From the NCBI GenBank assembly GCA_030372985.1, contig JAUCQB010000160.1, positions 26,571 to 90,570 on the forward strand: a DNA stretch of 64,000 nt, given 5' to 3'. Made by a program: the position numbers and the translations under genes. Below are positions 45,546-56,226 of the stretch, piece after piece. Within the stretch, counting starts at the first letter, position 1. Each line of letters opens with the position of its first letter. This DNA comes from Phycisphaerae bacterium (lineage in GTDB: Bacteria > Planctomycetota > Phycisphaerae > UBA1845 > PWPN01). Under the pieces are notes generated by a model. It was given only the letters and a program-made list of their open reading frames with translations. It ran no database searches and was not told the DNA's origin.

Positions 45546-45604
45546 GGCTGGACGGGCGGTTGCCGGTCAGGCCGGTGCCCGCGGTTCCACAGAGGTAGAC
45601 GACC

Positions 45605-45958
45605 GTGGTATACGGAACAGTGAAAGAAGGACAATACCGGGCGGTGCATCGCTACGCCCGCATCAGTCCGCGCAAGGCCAGGCTGGTGGCGGAGCTGATC
45701 CGCGGCCAGAAGGTGAACGCCGCGCAGGATATCCTTCGCTTCACGCCCAAGCGGGCCAGCGGGCTGATCGGGAAGGTGCTGAAGTCGGCGATCGCCAACG
45801 CCAACGAGCGGGAAGCCGACGTTCGTCGTCTATTCGTGGCCGAGGCCCGGATCGACCCGGGGCCGTATTTTCGACGGTGGCGTCCGAAGGACCGTGGCCG
45901 GGCGCATCAGATCTTGAAGAAGACGAGCCATATTATCGTGGTGGTTGAGGAGCGGTGA
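45605..45958 (+). CDS. rplV: 50S ribosomal protein L22
   Basis: The GTG at 45605 follows AGAGGTAG. The 117-residue protein shows YARISPRKARLVAELIRGQKVNAAQDILRFTPKRA and the terminal FRRWRPKDRGRAHQILKKTSHIIVVVEE, with the tunnel-constriction hairpin between. rpsC follows after a 67-base gap. Confidence 0.97.
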   Translation: MVYGTVKEGQYRAVHRYARISPRKARLVAELIRGQKVNAAQDILRFTPKRASGLIGKVLKSAIANANEREADVRRLFVAEARIDPGPYFRRWRPKDRGRAHQILKKTSHIIVVVEER

Positions 45959-46025
45959 GGGGAAGCGTTTGTCTTCGGGTCTGAAGGCGGGCCCGGTCCG
46001 ACAGGCTGAGAGCCGGGAGTTGAGT

Positions 46026-46730
46026 GTGGGACAGAAAACCAACCCGATCGGGTTCCGAACCGGTATCACGCTGGATTGGAAGAGCCGGTGGTACGCCCCC
46101 AAGGCGGCCTACGGCGAGTTCCTCATCGAGGACTGCAGGATCCGGAAGTACGTCGATGACCGGCTGAATGAGCGGCCGCCGTACGCCGCCGTGTCCAAGG
46201 TGGAGATCGAACGGACCCGAAACGAAGTCCGGGTGGTGTTGCACACCGCTCGTCCGGGCCTGGTCATCGGCCCGAAGGGAGCGGAGGTCGACAAGCTTCG
46301 AGAGGAGCTGGAGGACCTCATTGACCGGAAGGTCAACCTGAATGTGGTCGAGATCAAGAACCCGGATCTGGACGCCCAGCTTGTGGCCGCGGCGGTGGCC
46401 GAGCAGCTCAAGAAGCGGAGCAGCTTTCGGCGGGTGATGAAGATGCGGTGCGACGCCACCATGGCGGCCGGGGCCAAAGGTGTTCGAATCATGTGCGCCG
46501 GTCGTCTGGGCGGGGCCGAGCTGGCCCGCACCGAGACGCAGAAGATGGGTTCGATTCCGCTGCAGACGCTCCAGGCCAACGTGGACTACGGTTTCGCCGT
46601 GGCCAAGACCAAGACCGGGGCGATTGGCGTGAAGGTGTGGATCTACCTGGGCAGTTTCGGCGACGAAGTTGTCCCGGTGGAGGCCGAGGAAGGCGCCAAG
46701 CCGCGTCATCGTCGGCGGGGCCGCAGGTAG
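46026..46730 (+). CDS. rpsC: 30S ribosomal protein S3
   Basis: The GTG at 46026 (VGQKTNPIGFRTGITLDWKSRWY) is preceded by GGGAG at a good distance and matches the usual N-terminus; the open frame continues upstream into rplV. The 234-residue protein has the KH domain GPKG loop (RPGLVIGPKGAEVDKLREEL) and the C-terminal block GVRIMCAGRLGGAELARTETQKMGSIPLQTLQANVDYGFAVAKT. S3 forms part of the mRNA entry channel. Confidence 0.97.
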   Translation: MGQKTNPIGFRTGITLDWKSRWYAPKAAYGEFLIEDCRIRKYVDDRLNERPPYAAVSKVEIERTRNEVRVVLHTARPGLVIGPKGAEVDKLREELEDLIDRKVNLNVVEIKNPDLDAQLVAAAVAEQLKKRSSFRRVMKMRCDATMAAGAKGVRIMCAGRLGGAELARTETQKMGSIPLQTLQANVDYGFAVAKTKTGAIGVKVWIYLGSFGDEVVPVEAEEGAKPRHRRRGRR

Positions 46731-46797
46731 GTGGAGCTGGACGGGGCTGCGGCGTGAGAGGCCGGTTGCCCGGAGCATTGAACGGAGAACAACAGCC

Positions 46798-47217
46798 ATG
46801 GCGTTGATGCCGAAGCGAATGAAGTATCGCAAGTCGCAGCGCGGCAAGATGCGCGGTGTGGCGCATCGCGGCAACACTGTGGCCTTCGGCGAATACGGGC
46901 TGCAGTCGCTGGAGACCGGCTGGCTGACCGGTCGCCAGATCGAGGCGGGCCGGATGTGTGCGACCCACTTTCTGCATCGCCAGGGAAGGGTGTACATCCG
47001 TGTGTTTCCCCACAAGCCGGTGTCCGGCAAGCCGCTGGAGACGCGTATGGGCAAGGGCAAGGGCGAGCCGGAGTATTACGTGGCCGTCGTGCACGAGGGT
47101 GCGATGCTGTTTGAACTGGGCGGCGTGACCGAGGATGCGGCCCGTCGTGCGCTGGCCCGAGTGGCCCACAAGATGCCCTTCCGCTGCCGGTTTGTGGCCC
47201 GGCGGCATGCGGTGTGA
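46798..47217 (+). CDS. rplP: 50S ribosomal protein L16
   Basis: MALMPKRMKYRKSQRGKMRGVAHRGNTVAFGEYGLQSLE is the canonical L16 opening, and the 139-residue length is normal. The FPHKPVSGKPLETRMGKGKGEPEYYVAVV motif includes the Arg-rich loop near the A site. GGAG lies about eleven bases before the ATG. Confidence 0.97.
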   Translation: MALMPKRMKYRKSQRGKMRGVAHRGNTVAFGEYGLQSLETGWLTGRQIEAGRMCATHFLHRQGRVYIRVFPHKPVSGKPLETRMGKGKGEPEYYVAVVHEGAMLFELGGVTEDAARRALARVAHKMPFRCRFVARRHAV

Positions 47218-47238
47218 GGTCGGTCGAGGAGTTGCGTC

Positions 47239-47478
47239 ATGAAGATATCCGAAATCCGGGACATGAAGACCGAGGAGCTCCATGCCGAGATGGACCGGTT
47301 GCGCCGGCACTTGTTTGACCTTCGTAGCCAGGCGGTGACCGAGAACCTGCAGGACCCTTCGATGCTGACCAAGGCCAAGCGGGACGTCGCCCGGGTTTAC
47401 ACCGTGCTTCGCGAGCGGGGTGAGACGGGCATCGAGCAGAAACAGTATCACCTGGAGACGCTGGCAAGGCACAAGTAG
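47239..47478 (+). CDS. rpmC: 50S ribosomal protein L29
   Basis: The 79-residue, largely helical protein begins MKISEIRDMKTEELHAEMDRLRRHLFDLRSQ and has the DVARVYTVLRER motif. It is about ten residues longer than the typical L29 at its C-terminus. It sits by the tunnel exit beside L23, and lies between rplP and rpsQ as in the standard operon. Confidence 0.94.
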   Translation: MKISEIRDMKTEELHAEMDRLRRHLFDLRSQAVTENLQDPSMLTKAKRDVARVYTVLRERGETGIEQKQYHLETLARHK

Positions 47479-47548
47479 TCGGAGTGTCCCGGGCGGACGC
47501 GTGAGTCCGACGGCCGGACGCGAGCCGAAAGGAATCAGGTAACAGGCG

Positions 47549-47836
47549 ATGGCAGAGAACACGGCACAGGGCAAACAGCGAAAGGGCCGCAGAACCATGA
47601 TCGGCGTGGTGACGTCGGCAAACAAGGCGCCCAAAACGATCGCGGTGAAGGTGCACTATACGGCCCGTCACCCGAAGTATGGCAAGTTCCTGAATCGATC
47701 GCTGGTGGTCAAGGCCCATGATGAGGCGTCGGCGGCGCGGTTGGGTGACCGTGTGGAACTGATGGAATGCCGACCGATTTCGAAGACCAAGCGGTGGCGG
47801 CTGGTTCGGGTGGTCGAGTCGGCGCCGCAGGATTGA
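47549..47836 (+). CDS. rpsQ: 30S ribosomal protein S17
   Basis: The 95-residue OB-fold protein shows IGVVTSANKAPKTIAVKVHYTARHPKYGKFLNRSLVVKAHDE and VELMECRPISKTKRWRLVRVVE. GAAAGGAATC precedes the ATG. It is one of the primary 16S rRNA binders of the 30S subunit. The N-terminal dozen residues form a short polar extension. Confidence 0.95.
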   Translation: MAENTAQGKQRKGRRTMIGVVTSANKAPKTIAVKVHYTARHPKYGKFLNRSLVVKAHDEASAARLGDRVELMECRPISKTKRWRLVRVVESAPQD

Positions 47837-47875
47837 CCGAAGCCGGGTACGGATCGGTATTGACGGGATAGAGCG

Positions 47876-48280
47876 ATGATTCAGCAACAGACCATGGTGG
47901 ATGTGGCGGACAACACCGGCGCCAAGCAGGTGATGATCATCCGCGTTCTCGGTGGGAGTACCGGCCGGCCCGGCAAACCCCGGCGCAGGGTGGCGGGGGT
48001 GGGCGACATCGTGATCTGCACGGTGAAGAAGGCCCTGGCCAACAGCGACTTCATGAAGCCGGGTAATCACAAGGGCCGGGTGGTCAAGGCGGTGGTGGTT
48101 CGGGCCAGGCATGCCACTCGGCGCCCGGACGGCAGCTACGTGCGTTTTGACCGCAATGCGGTGGTTCTGATCGACGATCGGAACGAGCCGCGGGGGACGC
48201 GAATTTTCGGGGCGGTGGCCCGCGAGCTTCGTGAGAAGGGATTCATGAAGATTGTCTCGCTGGCGGATGAGGTGGTCTGA
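47876..48280 (+). CDS. rplN: 50S ribosomal protein L14
   Basis: [27 protein letters not shown] is the standard L14 start, and [28 protein letters not shown] the standard end. At 134 residues it is about a dozen longer than E. coli L14 because of a basic loop ([11 protein letters not shown]) and a short insert near residue 60 ([12 protein letters not shown]). It contributes to the inter-subunit surface. Confidence 0.97.
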   Translation: MIQQQTMVDVADNTGAKQVMIIRVLGGSTGRPGKPRRRVAGVGDIVICTVKKALANSDFMKPGNHKGRVVKAVVVRARHATRRPDGSYVRFDRNAVVLIDDRNEPRGTRIFGAVARELREKGFMKIVSLADEVV

Positions 48281-48328
48281 GAGGGTTCAGCGGAAGCTGC
48301 GCGTGGACCCGGATTTGGAAGCGGAACA

Positions 48329-48685
48329 ATGGCTTGCCACATCAGGAAAGACGATCAGGTCGAGGTGATTGCCGGCGACCACGTGGGCGAACGCGGCAAG
48401 GTGCTCAAGGTCTTCCCGAAGAAGGGCCTGGTGCTGGTGCAGGGCGTGAACACGGTCTTTCGGCACGTCCGGCCCAGCCGGCGCAACCCGCAGGGTGGGC
48501 GGCTTCAGAAGGAAGCCCCGATCCACATTTCCAACGTGGCGCCGTATGACGAGAAGGCCGGGTGCGGGGCTCGCGTCCGGTTCGAGGTGGAGCGGAACAC
48601 GGAAGGCAAAGTGAAGGCCAAGTATCGCGTGTCGGTTCGCGGGTCTCGCCTGAGCGAGTTGACCCGGGACAAGGCGGATGAATAG
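48329..48685 (+). CDS. rplX: 50S ribosomal protein L24
   Basis: The 118-residue KOW-domain protein has the sequence [46 protein letters not shown] followed by [17 protein letters not shown]. It is an assembly initiator of the 50S subunit. Its stop is two bases before the rplE start, so the two are coupled. Confidence 0.96.
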   Translation: MACHIRKDDQVEVIAGDHVGERGKVLKVFPKKGLVLVQGVNTVFRHVRPSRRNPQGGRLQKEAPIHISNVAPYDEKAGCGARVRFEVERNTEGKVKAKYRVSVRGSRLSELTRDKADE

Positions 48686-48687
48686 GC

Positions 48688-49251
48688 ATGGCTCGCTTGT
48701 TTGACAAATACCGGAACGAGGTACTCCCCAGGCTCCTGGAGCAGGCGGGGACTCGTAACCGCATGGCTGTCGCCCGGCTGGACAAGATCGTTGTGTCGAT
48801 GGGCGTCGGCAAGGCGGTTCAGGACAAGAAGCTGCTCGATCTGGCCGCGAAGGACATGGCGACCATTACGGGGCAGAAGCCCATGGTCTGCAAGGCCCGC
48901 AAGAGCGTGTCCAACTTCAAGCTCCGCAGCGGTATGCCGATCGGGCTGAAGGTGACGCTCCGTGGGACTCGGATGTACGAGTTTTTGGACCGTTTGATCC
49001 ACATTGCCATCCCGCGTATCCGCGACTTCCGCGGGCTGAACCCGCGGGGGTTCGACGGCCGGGGTAACTTCTCCCTGGGGTTGAACGAACAGACGGTGTT
49101 CCCGGAGATCGATTCGGCCGCCGTCGAGTTCGCGCAGGGCATGAACGTGTGCATCACAACGACGGCCAAGGGCGATCGCGAAGCCCGTGAGTTGCTGCGG
49201 CTTCTGGGTATGCCGTTCCGCAGCGACCCGGCTCTGGACGGCAAGAAGTGA
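48688..49251 (+). CDS. rplE: 50S ribosomal protein L5
   Basis: The 187-residue protein has MAVARLDKIVVSMGVGKAVQDKKLLDLAAKDMATITGQKPMVCKARKSVSNFKLRSGMPIGLKVTLRG and RIRDFRGLNPRGFDGRGNFSLGLNEQTVFPEI. It binds 5S rRNA in the central protuberance. It starts two bases after the rplX stop. Confidence 0.97.
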   Translation: MARLFDKYRNEVLPRLLEQAGTRNRMAVARLDKIVVSMGVGKAVQDKKLLDLAAKDMATITGQKPMVCKARKSVSNFKLRSGMPIGLKVTLRGTRMYEFLDRLIHIAIPRIRDFRGLNPRGFDGRGNFSLGLNEQTVFPEIDSAAVEFAQGMNVCITTTAKGDREARELLRLLGMPFRSDPALDGKK

Positions 49252-49299
49252 GATGGTCATTCGGCGCCGCGGTGAGCGCCGAGAGTTGGACGGGCATAT

Positions 49300-49485
49300 A
49301 TGGCAACCAAAGCGTGGGTTTACAAGGCGAACCAGCCCCCGAAGTTCAAGTGCCGGATCGTGCGTCGGTGCCAGATTTGCGGGCGCAAGCATGCGGTGTA
49401 TCGCAAGTTCAGGTTGTGCCGCGTCTGTTTTCGGAAGTTCGCGAACGAAGGCCTGATTCCGGGGGTGAAGAAGGCGAGCTGGTGA
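49300..49485 (+). CDS. rpsN: 30S ribosomal protein S14, zinc-binding type
   Basis: The 61-residue protein has [21 protein letters not shown], the two CxxC pairs of the C+ (type Z) S14 form. This is the short variant, unlike the roughly 100-residue zinc-free S14. It would have zinc-dependent folding and might be replaced by a zinc-free paralogue elsewhere in the genome under zinc limitation. Confidence 0.96.
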   Translation: MATKAWVYKANQPPKFKCRIVRRCQICGRKHAVYRKFRLCRVCFRKFANEGLIPGVKKASW

Positions 49486-49564
49486 ACGCCGCGATGCCCC
49501 GCGAGGTGTCGAGGCGGATGCGAACGGGTGCTGGAAAGCAGGCCAGAAGAAGAGGATCGAGACG

Positions 49565-49960
49565 ATGTGGAGTGATCCGATTGCCGACATGCTGACGCGA
49601 ATCCGCAATGTGGCCATGGCGCGCGGCCGCGAGGTCAAGGTCCCTGCGTCGCGGGTGAAGGCCGGCATCGCGGAAGTGCTCAAGCAGGAAGGATACATCG
49701 AGGAATACGACCGGATCGACGATGGGCGACAGGGGATCCTGCGGATCAAGCTCAAGTACGGGCGTCAGGGCGAACCCGTGCTCACGGAGATCAAGCGGAT
49801 CTCCACGCCCGGTCGGCGAGACTATCGGGCCGTCGAGAGTTGGCCGGAGGTGCTCAACGGCCTGGGGATCGCGATCATCTCGACCAGCCAGGGCGTTCTG
49901 AGTGATCGGCAGTGCAGGGAACGGCACATCGGCGGTGAGTTGCTGTGCACCGTGTGTTGA
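49565..49960 (+). CDS. rpsH: 30S ribosomal protein S8
   Basis: MWSDPIADMLTRIRNVAMARGREVKVPASRVKAGIAEVLKQEGYI and the terminal GLGIAIISTSQGVLSDRQCRERHIGGELLCTV are diagnostic. GAGGATCGAG precedes the ATG. S8 organises the central domain of 16S rRNA and in E. coli represses the spc operon. Confidence 0.97.
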   Translation: MWSDPIADMLTRIRNVAMARGREVKVPASRVKAGIAEVLKQEGYIEEYDRIDDGRQGILRIKLKYGRQGEPVLTEIKRISTPGRRDYRAVESWPEVLNGLGIAIISTSQGVLSDRQCRERHIGGELLCTVC

Positions 49961-50014
49961 CGGGGCGAGGAATGTGTCCGGTGCAAATCGGACGGTTTGG
50001 AAGGACTTAAGGCG

Positions 50015-50629
50015 ATGTCTCGTATCGGCAAGAAACCCATCCCGGTCCCGTCGGGTGTGCAGGTTGCGGTGAAAGGCCACACCGTGACAACGAAAGGGCC
50101 CAAGGGGGAGCTTTCATGGCGGTTCCCCGACGCGATGACGATTGAGGTTGACTCAGGAGCCGGCCAGATCGTCGTGGGGCGCAAGGGCGACGCCAGCAGC
50201 GTGAGGGCCCTGCACGGTCTGACGCGGGCGCTGATCGCCAACATGGTTACCGGCGTGTCGAAGGGCTATGAGAAGAAACTGGAGATTTACGGGACCGGCT
50301 ACGGCTGCCAGGTGAAAGGCGGCCAGTTTCTACTCAACTGTGGTTACATGGGCCGGGGCGTGGATGCCCAGGGCAAGCCCAAAGAGGCCCAGTTCGTGAT
50401 CGATATTCCCAAGGGTCTGTCGGTGACGGTGGAAGTCCCCACGGCCCGCGGCGAGAGCGAACCGGCCCGGTTTACGGTGACCGGTGCCGACAAGCAGTTG
50501 ATCGGGCAGTTTACTTCCGAACTGCGGTTGATACGACCTCCCGAGCCTTACAAGGGCAAGGGGCTTCGGTTCCAGGGCGAGCACGTGCGCAGGAAACAGG
50601 GCAAGGCATTTGCCAGTGGAGCGAGTTGA
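50015..50629 (+). CDS. rplF: 50S ribosomal protein L6
   Basis: MSRIGKKPIPVPSGVQVAVKGHTVTTKGPKGEL sets the start at 50015, with AAGGA upstream. The C-terminal PPEPYKGKGLRFQGEHVRRKQGKAF is diagnostic. At 204 residues it is about 25 longer than E. coli L6, with extra residues in the second domain (RGVDAQGKPKEAQ) and at the end. It lies near the sarcin-ricin loop. Confidence 0.97.
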   Translation: MSRIGKKPIPVPSGVQVAVKGHTVTTKGPKGELSWRFPDAMTIEVDSGAGQIVVGRKGDASSVRALHGLTRALIANMVTGVSKGYEKKLEIYGTGYGCQVKGGQFLLNCGYMGRGVDAQGKPKEAQFVIDIPKGLSVTVEVPTARGESEPARFTVTGADKQLIGQFTSELRLIRPPEPYKGKGLRFQGEHVRRKQGKAFASGAS

Positions 50630-50658
50630 CCGGCAGACGGAAAGTATCGGGTGGCAGC

Positions 50659-51027
50659 ATGAGTATGATCAAGGTCAAGCAGCAGCGCCGTCAACGTCGC
50701 AAGATGCGGGTGCGGCGGCGCGTTTTCGGAACCGCGGAGCGTCCGCGTCTGACGGTCTTCCGCAGCCTGAAGAACGTCTACGCGCAGATGATCGACGACG
50801 AGACCGGACGAACGCTGGTCGAGGCGAGCACCGTGAGCAAGGAACTTGCGGGCGGGCTGAAGTATGGCGGGAACGTCGCGGCCGCCGCCCAGGTCGGCAC
50901 GCTGCTGGCGCAGCGGGCCATGGCCAAGGGCGTGAAGCAGGTGACAATGGACCGCAACGGTTACAGGTTCCACGGACGAGTCAAGGCTGTGGCCGAGGCG
51001 GTGCGCAAGGCGGGTATTAAGATCTGA
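50659..51027 (+). CDS. rplR: 50S ribosomal protein L18
   Basis: The ATG at 50659 gives 122 residues; an in-frame TTG at 50626 overlaps rplF and is unlikely. RRQRRKMRVRRRVFGTAERPRLTVFRSLKNVYAQMIDDETGRTLVEAST and the terminal DRNGYRFHGRVKAVAEAVRKAGIKI match L18, which carries 5S rRNA into the central protuberance. Confidence 0.96.
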   Translation: MSMIKVKQQRRQRRKMRVRRRVFGTAERPRLTVFRSLKNVYAQMIDDETGRTLVEASTVSKELAGGLKYGGNVAAAAQVGTLLAQRAMAKGVKQVTMDRNGYRFHGRVKAVAEAVRKAGIKI

Positions 51028-51091
51028 GATCCTTAGGACGGACCGGTTCGTCGGCGCGAGGGCGGCGGGGCCGGTTGTGATCGAGGCGCTG

Positions 51092-51757
51092 ATGGCAGAC
51101 AACCAGACGAATGAGACTCAGGGCGAGGTTTCCGGCGACCAGGTAACCCACTCGGCGGCGCCGCAACCGGCCGGCGGGGCCCCGGAATCCCCGGAGGGCC
51201 GCCCGTTTGCCCGCGATGGGGAGCGTCGTGGGCGAGAGGAACGAGGCGGACGGGGGCGTGGTCCAGCCCGGCCCGAGCGAACCGGACCGGCTGACGGGCT
51301 CGATGAGGTCGTGGTGAAGATCTACCGTTGTGCAACCGTGGTCAAGGGTGGTCGGCGATTCAGCTTCGGGGCCCTCGTCGTGGTCGGGGACCGCAACGGA
51401 CGCGTGGGCATCGGTTACGGCAAGGCCAACGAGGTCCCCAGTGCCGTCGAGAAGGGGGCCAAGGCGGCCCGGCGGAACATGATGCCCGTTAACCTGAGCG
51501 GGTCGACGATTCCTCACATGGTTCTTTCCAAGTATCGAGCCAGCAAGGTGAAGATGATCCCCGCCGGCGAAGGGACCGGCGTTATCGCCGGTGCCAGCGT
51601 GCGGGCGGTGATGGAGCTGGCGGGGGTCAAGGACGTGTTGACCAAGGTGTACGGCTCGACCAGTCCGAAGAACCTGGTCAAGGCGGCGTTCGAGGGGCTT
51701 GCCTCCCTGCGGACCAAAGACGACGTGTCCAAGCTTCGGGCAGTGAAGGTCAAGTGA
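51092..51757 (+). CDS. rpsE: 30S ribosomal protein S5 with N-terminal extension
   Basis: The ATG at 51092 follows CGAGG at five bases. The conserved S5 part starts near residue 70 (LDEVVVKIYRCATVVKGGRRFSFGALVVVGDRNGRVGIGYGKANEVP) and includes the SGSTIPH and GVIAGASVRAVMELAGVKDVLTK blocks. The first about 70 residues are an acidic, then Arg/Gly-rich, probably disordered extension not seen in E. coli. L15 follows directly; the usual rpmD (L30) between them is absent. Confidence 0.95.
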   Translation: MADNQTNETQGEVSGDQVTHSAAPQPAGGAPESPEGRPFARDGERRGREERGGRGRGPARPERTGPADGLDEVVVKIYRCATVVKGGRRFSFGALVVVGDRNGRVGIGYGKANEVPSAVEKGAKAARRNMMPVNLSGSTIPHMVLSKYRASKVKMIPAGEGTGVIAGASVRAVMELAGVKDVLTKVYGSTSPKNLVKAAFEGLASLRTKDDVSKLRAVKVK

Positions 51758-51783
51758 GACCGGCAGGGCGGGAGTGATTGGCC

Positions 51784-52233
51784 ATGATGATTGCTGAGAT
51801 TACCTCCAAGGCGGGACGCAATCGGCGTCGCAAGCGGATCGGTCGCGGCCCGGGGTCCGGTCACGGCAAGACCAGTACGCGCGGGCACAAGGGCGAAAGA
51901 TCGCGCACCGGAACTCGCGGGCAGATGCTCCGCGAGGGCGGTCAGATGCTGTTCTTCCGCCGCATTCCCAAGCGGGGTTTCTCGAACTTCCGTTTCAGGC
52001 GGGAGTTTCAGGTCGTCAACGTCGGAGCACTGCAGAAGGTGTTCGAGGACGGGGCCAGGATCAATGCCGCCGTCTTGGCGGAGGCCGGCCTGATCCGCAA
52101 TGCCACCGACCCGGTGAAGGTCCTTGGCACCGGTGAGATCTCCAAGAAGCTGGACGTTGCGGTGACCTGCTTCAGTACATCGGCGGCGATGAAGATCACG
52201 CGAGCAGGAGGCCAGATCAAGTCGCTGGGCTGA
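51784..52233 (+). CDS. rplO: 50S ribosomal protein L15
   Basis: The 149-residue protein has KRIGRGPGSGHGKTSTRGHKGERSRTG near the N-terminus and FFRRIPKRGFSNFRFRREFQVVNVGAL in the middle, both typical. GGGAG is spaced nine bases from the ATG at 51784. It starts 26 bases after rpsE with no L30 gene between. Confidence 0.96.
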   Translation: MMIAEITSKAGRNRRRKRIGRGPGSGHGKTSTRGHKGERSRTGTRGQMLREGGQMLFFRRIPKRGFSNFRFRREFQVVNVGALQKVFEDGARINAAVLAEAGLIRNATDPVKVLGTGEISKKLDVAVTCFSTSAAMKITRAGGQIKSLG

Positions 52234-52264
52234 GGTGGGCCGGGACGACTGGAGGCATGCGGGC

Positions 52265-53614
<1,350 letters not shown>

Positions 53615-53638
53615 CCCGAGGCCCGCGAAGAGAGAACG

Positions 53639-54304
53639 ATGGGCATGAATCTGGTCATTCTTGGTCCCCCCGGAGCCGGCAAAGGCACGCAGGCGGTCCG
53701 ACTGGCCCAGGCGTTCTCGCTGCGGCACCTGTCGAGCGGCGACTTGCTGCGGGCCGAGCGGGCCAGGGGCTCCGCGTTGGGCAAGAAGGCCGCTGAGTAT
53801 ATGGATGCGGGCAAGCTGGTTCCGGATGAGATTATCATCGGGGCGGTCCTGTCCCAGTTGAGCGACCTGGGCGACAAGGCCGGTCTGCTTCTGGACGGGT
53901 TTCCCCGAACGGTGGCTCAGGCCGAGAGTCTCGGCAAGGCACTGAATCAGGCCGGCAAGCGGGTCGATGTGGTTCCGGCGTTGGCGGTTCCGGAGGATTT
54001 GATCGTCGATCGGATCACGGGGCGGCGTACTTGTCCCCGGTGCAACGCGGTTTATCATGTAAAAACCCTGCCTCCGGCCCGGGATGGGATTTGTGATGCC
54101 GATGGCGCCGTACTGGTTCAGCGTCCGGATGACACGGCTGAGGTCGTGAAACAGCGGTTGGAAGCCTACCACCGACAGACTGCCCCGCTGGAAGCCTACT
54201 ATCGAGACAAGGGGCTTCTCGCGGAGGTGGACGGTACCCAGGACATGGACACGGTGTTCCAGGCACTGTCGGAAGCGGTTCGCCGACGGCTGGGAATGGA
54301 ATGA
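53639..54304 (+). CDS. adk: Adenylate kinase
   Basis: The enzyme interconverts ATP, AMP and ADP. MNLVILGPPGAGKGTQAVRLA holds the P-loop, and the 221-residue length is that of the long form. FPRTVAQAESL marks the AMP site. The LID has CPRCNAVYHVKTLPP with two Cys, then a third Cys in GICDADG, so it may bind zinc. Either ATG at 53639 or 53645 may be used. secY-adk-map is the standard order. Confidence 0.96.
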   Translation: MGMNLVILGPPGAGKGTQAVRLAQAFSLRHLSSGDLLRAERARGSALGKKAAEYMDAGKLVPDEIIIGAVLSQLSDLGDKAGLLLDGFPRTVAQAESLGKALNQAGKRVDVVPALAVPEDLIVDRITGRRTCPRCNAVYHVKTLPPARDGICDADGAVLVQRPDDTAEVVKQRLEAYHRQTAPLEAYYRDKGLLAEVDGTQDMDTVFQALSEAVRRRLGME

Positions 54305-54317
54305 GCCGTTGAGACCG

Positions 54318-55115
54318 ATGAAGCGACGAGCCCGAACCGCGGGGCTGAAGACCCCGGAGGAGATCGAGCGGATGCGGCGGGCGGGCCGGCTCGTCCATGA
54401 GGTGCTTCGTCGGGTCGAGGAGCACGTGCGGCCGGGCGTGACGACGGCGGAGCTGAACGCCGCCGCCGAAGAGATGATCCGGCAGGCCGGAGCGGAGGCT
54501 CTGTTCCGGGGGCAGCGGAACGATCGCGCAAGGTTCCCGTTCCCGGCGGCGCTGTGTACGAGCGTCAACGAGCAGGTGGTGCACGGGATACCCGGCGACA
54601 GGGCCCTGGCTGAAGGCGACGTGGTGAGTGTGGATTGCGGCGTTCGTTTGGGCGGTTACTGCGGGGACGCGGCCACGACGGTTCCGGTCGGCTCGGTCGG
54701 CGAACCAGTGAGGCGGTTGCTGCGGGTGACGCAGGAAGCGTTAGGGATCGCGATCGCCCGCGTGCGGCCGAAGCTGTGGTGGAGCGAGATCGCGGCCGAG
54801 ATGCAGGCCCATGTGGAGTCGGCGGGTTTTTCGGTGGTGCGCGATTTTGTCGGCCACGGAATCGGCCGGGGAATGCACGAGGAGCCGAAAATACCCAACT
54901 ATGTCGATCCGCGGGAGCGGCGATTGGACTTTCTGCTCACGGAAGGAATGACCCTGGCGATCGAGCCCATGGTCAATATGGGATCGCCGGAAGTGGTATA
55001 TGAGGACTCGACCGGCTGGCCGGTGGTGACCAAGGACAGGCAGTATGCCGCCCATTTTGAGCACACCATCGCGGTGACGAGCCGCGGGGCCGATGTGCTG
55101 ACCGACGGGCGATAG
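54318..55115 (+). CDS. map: Methionine aminopeptidase, type I
   Basis: The enzyme removes initiator Met. The ATG at 54318 is used; an in-frame TTG at 54309 is possible. The five metal ligands are visible: two Asp in [20 protein letters not shown], His in [13 protein letters not shown], Glu in [10 protein letters not shown] and Glu in [11 protein letters not shown]. The 265-residue size is normal. infA, which follows map in many bacteria, is not between it and rpmJ. Confidence 0.96.
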   Translation: MKRRARTAGLKTPEEIERMRRAGRLVHEVLRRVEEHVRPGVTTAELNAAAEEMIRQAGAEALFRGQRNDRARFPFPAALCTSVNEQVVHGIPGDRALAEGDVVSVDCGVRLGGYCGDAATTVPVGSVGEPVRRLLRVTQEALGIAIARVRPKLWWSEIAAEMQAHVESAGFSVVRDFVGHGIGRGMHEEPKIPNYVDPRERRLDFLLTEGMTLAIEPMVNMGSPEVVYEDSTGWPVVTKDRQYAAHFEHTIAVTSRGADVLTDGR

Positions 55116-55143
55116 GGATGCAGGCCGGGCGGAGGACAGAAAC

Positions 55144-55257
55144 ATGAAAGTGCGTAGCAGCGTTCGTCGCATTTGTGAGAATTGTAAGATCATCCGCCGC
55201 CGGGGCGTGGTGCGGGTGGTGTGTTCGAATCCGCGTCACAAGCAGCGTCAAGGGTGA
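55144..55257 (+). CDS. rpmJ: 50S ribosomal protein L36
   Basis: This 37-residue gene reads [20 protein letters not shown] and continues to [13 protein letters not shown] before TGA at 55255-55257. The zinc ribbon residues C-x2-C, C and H are all present. GGAGG lies nine bases before the ATG. It stands 29 bases after map and 34 before rpsM, its usual place. Confidence 0.96.
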   Translation: MKVRSSVRRICENCKIIRRRGVVRVVCSNPRHKQRQG

Positions 55258-55290
55258 CGGCGGGAGCCTGTTGCAGGAAGGAGTGGCAAC

Positions 55291-55680
55291 GTGCCGCGTA
55301 TCGCAGGCGTTGATGTGCCGAATGACAAGCGAATTGAGATCGCTCTTCGTTATATCTATGGCGTCGGACCGCATCTGGCGCGGTCGGTGCTGAAGGAAGC
55401 GGGAGTCGATCCGAACACCCGGGCCAAGAACCTGACCGAAGACGAAGTGACCCGGATCGCCGGTGTGATCGATCGCAACTATCTGGTCGAGGGTCAGCTT
55501 CGCAGGCAGGTGCAGCAGAACATCGCCCGGTTGCGTGATGTCGGCAGCTACCGGGGCCTGCGTCACCGTCGCGGCCTGCCGGTACGCGGGCAGCGGACGC
55601 GGAGCAACGCCCGGACCCGCAAGGGGCCGAAGAAGACGGTGGCCGGGAAGAAGGGCGTGAAGGAGATGCATCGTGGGTAA
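55291..55680 (+). CDS. rpsM: 30S ribosomal protein S13
   Basis: The GTG at 55291 has AAGGAG upstream. [52 protein letters not shown] and [34 protein letters not shown] are the S13 patterns. S13 bridges the 30S head to the 50S. rpsK begins eight bases before its stop. Confidence 0.97.
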   Translation: MPRIAGVDVPNDKRIEIALRYIYGVGPHLARSVLKEAGVDPNTRAKNLTEDEVTRIAGVIDRNYLVEGQLRRQVQQNIARLRDVGSYRGLRHRRGLPVRGQRTRSNARTRKGPKKTVAGKKGVKEMHRG

Positions 55681-56068
55681 GGCAGCAGCGGGAACGGTCG
55701 TCAGGAAGAAGGCGCGTCGCAGCGTGGCCCGGGCCATCGCCCACATCAAGGCGACCTTCAACAACACGCAGATCACCATCACCGATACCAACGGCGAGGT
55801 GTTGACCTGGGCGTCGGCCGGCACGGTGGGCTTCAAGGGCACGCGAAAAAGCACTCCCTTTGCCGCCCAGCGAGCGGCCGAGAAGGTGGCTCACGCCGCC
55901 CGGAAGTTCGGCGTGCTGGAAGTCGAGATTCGCGTCAAGGGTCCCGGCCCGGGGCGCGAGTCGGCCATCACCTCGCTGCAGGCGGCCGGTCTTCGGGTAT
56001 TGAGCATCGAGGACGTGACCCCTTTGCCGCACAACGGCTGCCGGCCGAGGAAGCGGCGCCGGGTATAG
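55673..56068 (+). CDS. rpsK: 30S ribosomal protein S11
   Basis: The GTG at 55673 overlaps rpsM by eight bases, and AAGGAG in rpsM sits seven bases upstream. [46 protein letters not shown] and the terminal [21 protein letters not shown] are diagnostic. S11 lines the platform near the E site. Confidence 0.97.
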   Translation: MGKAAAGTVVRKKARRSVARAIAHIKATFNNTQITITDTNGEVLTWASAGTVGFKGTRKSTPFAAQRAAEKVAHAARKFGVLEVEIRVKGPGPGRESAITSLQAAGLRVLSIEDVTPLPHNGCRPRKRRRV

Positions 56069-56226
56069 TACGGACGGCGCAAACGCCGCCGCGTATTGGG
56101 TCGAAAATGAAAGGGCAGCGGCTGGTGACGGCGAGAACGAATGGACGAGAACGGACATCGCGGGTGATGACCCGTTCAAGGCAGGTTGATCCGGTTAACG
56201 GACGCAGGACAAGGAATACACAATAG

